A stretch of DNA of 64,000 nucleotides, from positions 116,298 through 180,297 of the forward strand of contig BDSI01000104.1 in assembly GCA_003117195.1 (NCBI GenBank), given 5' to 3'. Positions 61,201 through 64,000 of this stretch are shown piece after piece. The position numbers were made by a program, and so were the translations under genes. The first letter of the stretch is position 1. Each line of letters starts with the position of its first letter. Below the pieces are notes generated by a model. The model ran no database searches. It was not told where the DNA came from and saw nothing but the letters and a program-made list of their open reading frames with translations. The DNA is from Eudorina sp. 2006-703-Eu-15 (lineage: Eukaryota; Chlorophyta; Chlorophyceae; Chlamydomonadales; Volvocaceae).

Positions 61201-63666
61201 TACGGACTGCCGCGGTCGCACCCACCTCCAGCCCCAGCTGCATGAAGCCGGGGGCCAGCGCGCGGAGGGGCGCGCAGCCGCCCCCCACGCCGTCGAACAA
61301 CAGCCCCGCCGTCTCCGTGGCGCGACACCGGCAGGGCAGCAGCGGCGTCGAGGTGGCGGACATGAAGTGGTGGAGCAGGGGGAGCACCGGCTCTGCGGAG
61401 AGGGGCCGGGAAGGGGCGGGACCGCAGGCGGGCAGGGGGCTAGTCAGGCTGCGCAGCCGCAGGCCAGTGGCTGAGTGGCTGGGTCGGTGGGTCGGTGGGT
61501 CAGCGGGTCAGTGGATCGGTGGGTCGGTGGGTCGGTGGGTCGGTGGGTCGGTGGGTCGGTGGGTCGGTGGGACCCTGATCTCGCAAAGCCGTCGGGGCTC
61601 TCGTCAAACGCCGTCCAACATGCACGGACGGTATCGAGCGGACGATCCCGTACAGCGCCTGTCCAGTGTGAGGGCCCGCCCCTGGAGGGCGCCTGCCCGC
61701 CCTCCCCCTCCCCCGCACCCTCACCCACCGAGGTACGGTTCGAAGTCCTTCCCCGCCGCGGACACCACCGACGCCAGCGCCGACAGCGCCAGCTCCTGCA
61801 CCCCCGGCTCGGTGACGCTGAGGACGGTGCCCAGGCCCGTCACCAGCTGGGGCAGGTACGGCACGATCTCCGGGCCCTGCGGCCGTACATTCGGGGGGTG
61901 GGGAGGGGACGTGGGGCAGGGACCAACCGGTCCGTGGCAGTTTTTACCCCTCATGCCCCGCCCCGACCCCTCACCTTTCCCCAGAGCTTTGAGACCTGCC
62001 CCTCCCTCTCCCCAGCCCTGCCCCCCCTCCCATCCCATCCGGAGGTATGTGGGTGCCCGTCCAGACCCGAGCCCCCCCCGCCTTTCCCCCTCCCCTGTCC
62101 CGCCCCATCTGTACCAACTTCCTACACCCTCCCCTTACCTCCCCTCCCCTGTCCCACCTCCAGGGCCTCGCAGAACGTGTCCAGCGCGTAGCAGGTCCGC
62201 TCGCACACATCCGGGTTGCCCTCTGCCATCAGCGGGAACAGCAGCGGCAGGACCTGGGCGGGTGGGCAGGTGGGGGCGGACGAGAGCGGGATGACGTCAT
62301 GATGCGGGATGACGTAAAGTGCGTTAAGAAGAGCCTTCTCTCAATCCGGCTGGGGCTTCAATCCGGGGGCACAAGCTCTGACCGTATCCTCTCAAATTTG
62401 TTCGCAAACCGCCTCTCTGCGGTCGGTCTCCCGTGTCGTACGTAGTGTCGTACCTCCTTGTAGTACTCGACAATGTCGGGCTGCAGGAACTCCGCCGCCA
62501 TGCCCATCGCAAAGGCCGCCGCGCCCCGGACCTTGGCGTCACTGTCCCGCAGGCCCGCCAGCAGCAGCGGCATCACGTCCTGGGGGCGGGCGGGAATTCG
62601 GGCGGGAGGGAGGGCAGGAGCGTCCCGTGGGTCGGTCGGCACAGGTAGCGGTGGCGACAGTAAAACCTAACCCTCCCACCTCAAACCATGCCTGCCAGGC
62701 GTTTGGAGTTACGAGACGCACACGCACACGCACACGCACACGCACACAAACGCGGTCGGGTTCTTAGGTGTAAGCTTGGCTCGACTTCGCGGCCCAGTTC
62801 TCCGCAACCAACCAGCTAAACCCACACGATACATTCAGGCAGCCGCCGCACCTTGAGTCTCTTCCTGAGGGGCTCCGCGCAGCCCTCGAAGACGACCGCC
62901 AGGCTGGTCAGTGCCGCCTCCCGGTGGGGGCCCGAGGGGGAGGACAGGGCCTCCCGGGCGAAGGAAAGAACCTGCGGTGCGGGAGGAAAGTGGTTGGTTA
63001 GTTGGTGGTTGGTTGGTTAGTTGGTGGGGTGGTTAGTTGGTCTCAAGGTCTTCTCTCAGGGTCTAGGGTCTAGGGTCAAGAGTGGTTGATTGTGTGGGCA
63101 GGTGGCTAGGTGGGTGGCTAGTTGCCACCAAGCACCCACCCCTGCCGAGGAGGTCCCTGCCGACACGTCCACCAACGGCCCATCGCAACGGCACTCCACA
63201 AAGCCGCTATGGCCGTACCAGGTGCCGTACAAGCAGGAGGACCCCGGCGAGCCTGGTCGAAAGCGTGCTCGCACCCCGTCTTTCCCCCCCCCCCCAAAGT
63301 CGCGAAACACATGTACATACAACAACCACACACGCCAGCACGCACACGACCACACACCTGGAGGCTCAGGGCCCACCTTGTAACGGTTACAACACATAGA
63401 TTCATACACACGCAAACACAGACACACCCACCCACAAACACACACACACACACACGCGGCCGCCGCTCACCCCGGGGAAGACGCTCTGCGAGGGCAGGTG
63501 CAGCGCGACCGCGTCCAGCGCCTGAGTGGCGAGTTTGGCGGGCGGCAGGGTGCCCTCGTCCTCGGGGTCCAGGTCGGGCGGGGGCGGCTCCGCGGCCATC
63601 GCGCACAGCGCCGCCACCACCTGCTTCACCAGGTCCTTGTTGCGGCCCAGCTGCTTGGGCTTGAAG
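55295..63666 (-). CDS. Importin-4-type karyopherin beta, N-terminus beyond the right edge
   Basis: Nuclear import receptor of the importin-beta family. Sixteen exons join in frame for 808 codons: 63666-63471, 62971-62852, 62579-62454, 62253-62158, 61876-61729, 61392-61226, 60683-60618, 60017-59831, 59598-59469, 59017-58867, 58472-58416, 57983-57873, 57505-57242, 56573-56412, 56099-55886, 55527-55295 (stop). HEAT-repeat sequence follows the importin-4 order: AEPPPPDLDPEDEG, DAVALHLPSQ, VLPLLFPLMAEGNPDVCERT, EIVPYLPQLVTGLG, LREYGHGLFSCIAK, then an acidic loop (GSDDDDEDEEEEDEEEEDDE), EKCAATAALGLYAQ, a second acidic run, GELVPVLLRELRCSEHINRQ, DNALGCVGRMM and LPLKEDLKEAPAVYGAL. The acidic loop is the usual cargo-release or Ran-related feature. 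About 300 N-terminal residues with the Ran-binding part are missing from the window. One acceptor (58473) is AAG. Confidence 0.92.
55372..55383. repeat. Palindrome GACCCATGGGTC, coding
   Basis: Exact copy within the last importin exon, where it encodes part of YPGPMGPLV. Confidence 0.9.
56937..56971. repeat. Dispersed GACCC/GGGTC repeat
   Basis: Reads GCTGTCACTGATGACCCGCA then GGGTCCACTGCAACA; in the importin intron between the exons 57505-57242 and 56573-56412. Confidence 0.75.
61481..61572. repeat. (GGTCGGTG)n 8-bp minisatellite
   Basis: About eleven units of GGTCGGTG with small variants in the importin intron between the exons 61876-61729 and 61392-61226. Confidence 0.9.
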
Positions 63667-64000
63667 CTGGGGGACCCGGGGGAGGGGGGGAGGGGGGGCG
63701 AGTGGAGGGGGAACAAGCGCGTGTGGAGGAGAACGGGTGGAGGGGAGCCCGCTCTCTCCCTTTTTGTCAATAAAGACAGCGAAACCGCAAAAGTGGAACA
63801 ACCCAATAACCGCCGATGTAGACATTGACGAAGACGGCGAAGCGTTGGCTCCGACGAAATAAGTAGATGTTGATATGTTCAGATAGTGGACGGCTGATGA
63901 GACACCGTAGTAGGGCTGGCGAGAAGAGTGGGGGTTCATGCGCAAACGACGCGTGCGATGCGACAAAGAAAGCATGGTGCCCGGCAACAGTGAACCCGCC
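63667..64000. other. Importin intron running off the right edge
   Basis: Begins (minus strand) before a polypyrimidine/CCCCCAG acceptor at 63669. No further exon could be supported before the window ends. Confidence 0.5.

Overview
This is eukaryotic nuclear DNA, almost certainly from a GC-rich chlorophyte green alga, with a volvocine/Chlamydomonas-like source most plausible. The evidence is: many short GT-AG introns in nearly every gene; a plant-type plastid isoprenoid gene; a (Ser/Hyp)-type proline-rich cell-wall style glycoprotein; a polyubiquitin gene; and dense simple repeats. No bacterial operons, CRISPR arrays or viral genes were seen. All gene models were built by hand from splice signals, reading phase and protein-family resemblance. 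Where I give exon lists, the exon phases join without breaking frame unless I say otherwise.

Layout. 1-7.3 kb (-): ispG/HDS, the plastid MEP-pathway enzyme; its 3' end runs off the left edge and its transit-peptide exon(s) are unresolved. 9.05-13.2 kb (-): a secreted protein of about 841 aa with an alpha/beta (GATase1/ThuA-like) head and a long Pro-rich shaft. 15.4-16.0 kb (-): two orphan candidate exons. 16.1-20.3 kb and 21.8-28.5 kb (-): tandem paralogous genes encoding an N-terminal coiled coil followed by ankyrin repeats, with essentially one repeat per phase-0 exon. 30.2-33.3 kb (-): an unrecognised helical, possibly ARM-like, protein. 34.25-37.2 kb (+): a protein with the order C2 domain, low complexity, membrane segment, LysM. 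39.9-42.3 kb (+): polyubiquitin with five units and an intron at the same place in every unit. 42.6-44.85 kb (-): an organelle-targeted STI1-repeat protein. 45.3-47.8 kb (+): a UBA-domain protein. 49.3-53.9 kb (+): a compact 669-aa relative of the MYCBP2/PHR RING-Cys-relay E3 ligases. 55.3-64 kb (-): an importin-4-type karyopherin, cut by the right edge.

The most notable content is (i) the small RCR-like E3 ligase, whose zinc ligands are kept but several catalytic residues are not; (ii) the C2-TM-LysM architecture; (iii) the homogenised exon-intron modules of polyubiquitin; (iv) the expandable one-exon-per-ankyrin paralog pair; and (v) a dispersed short repeat built round a GACCC-NN-GGGTC palindrome, present in introns and intergenic DNA across the window, including as a tandem minisatellite. 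Polyubiquitin, a UBA protein and an E3 ligase lie on the same strand within 14 kb, so the centre of the window is rich in ubiquitin-pathway genes. Whether that is more than chance cannot be told from one window.
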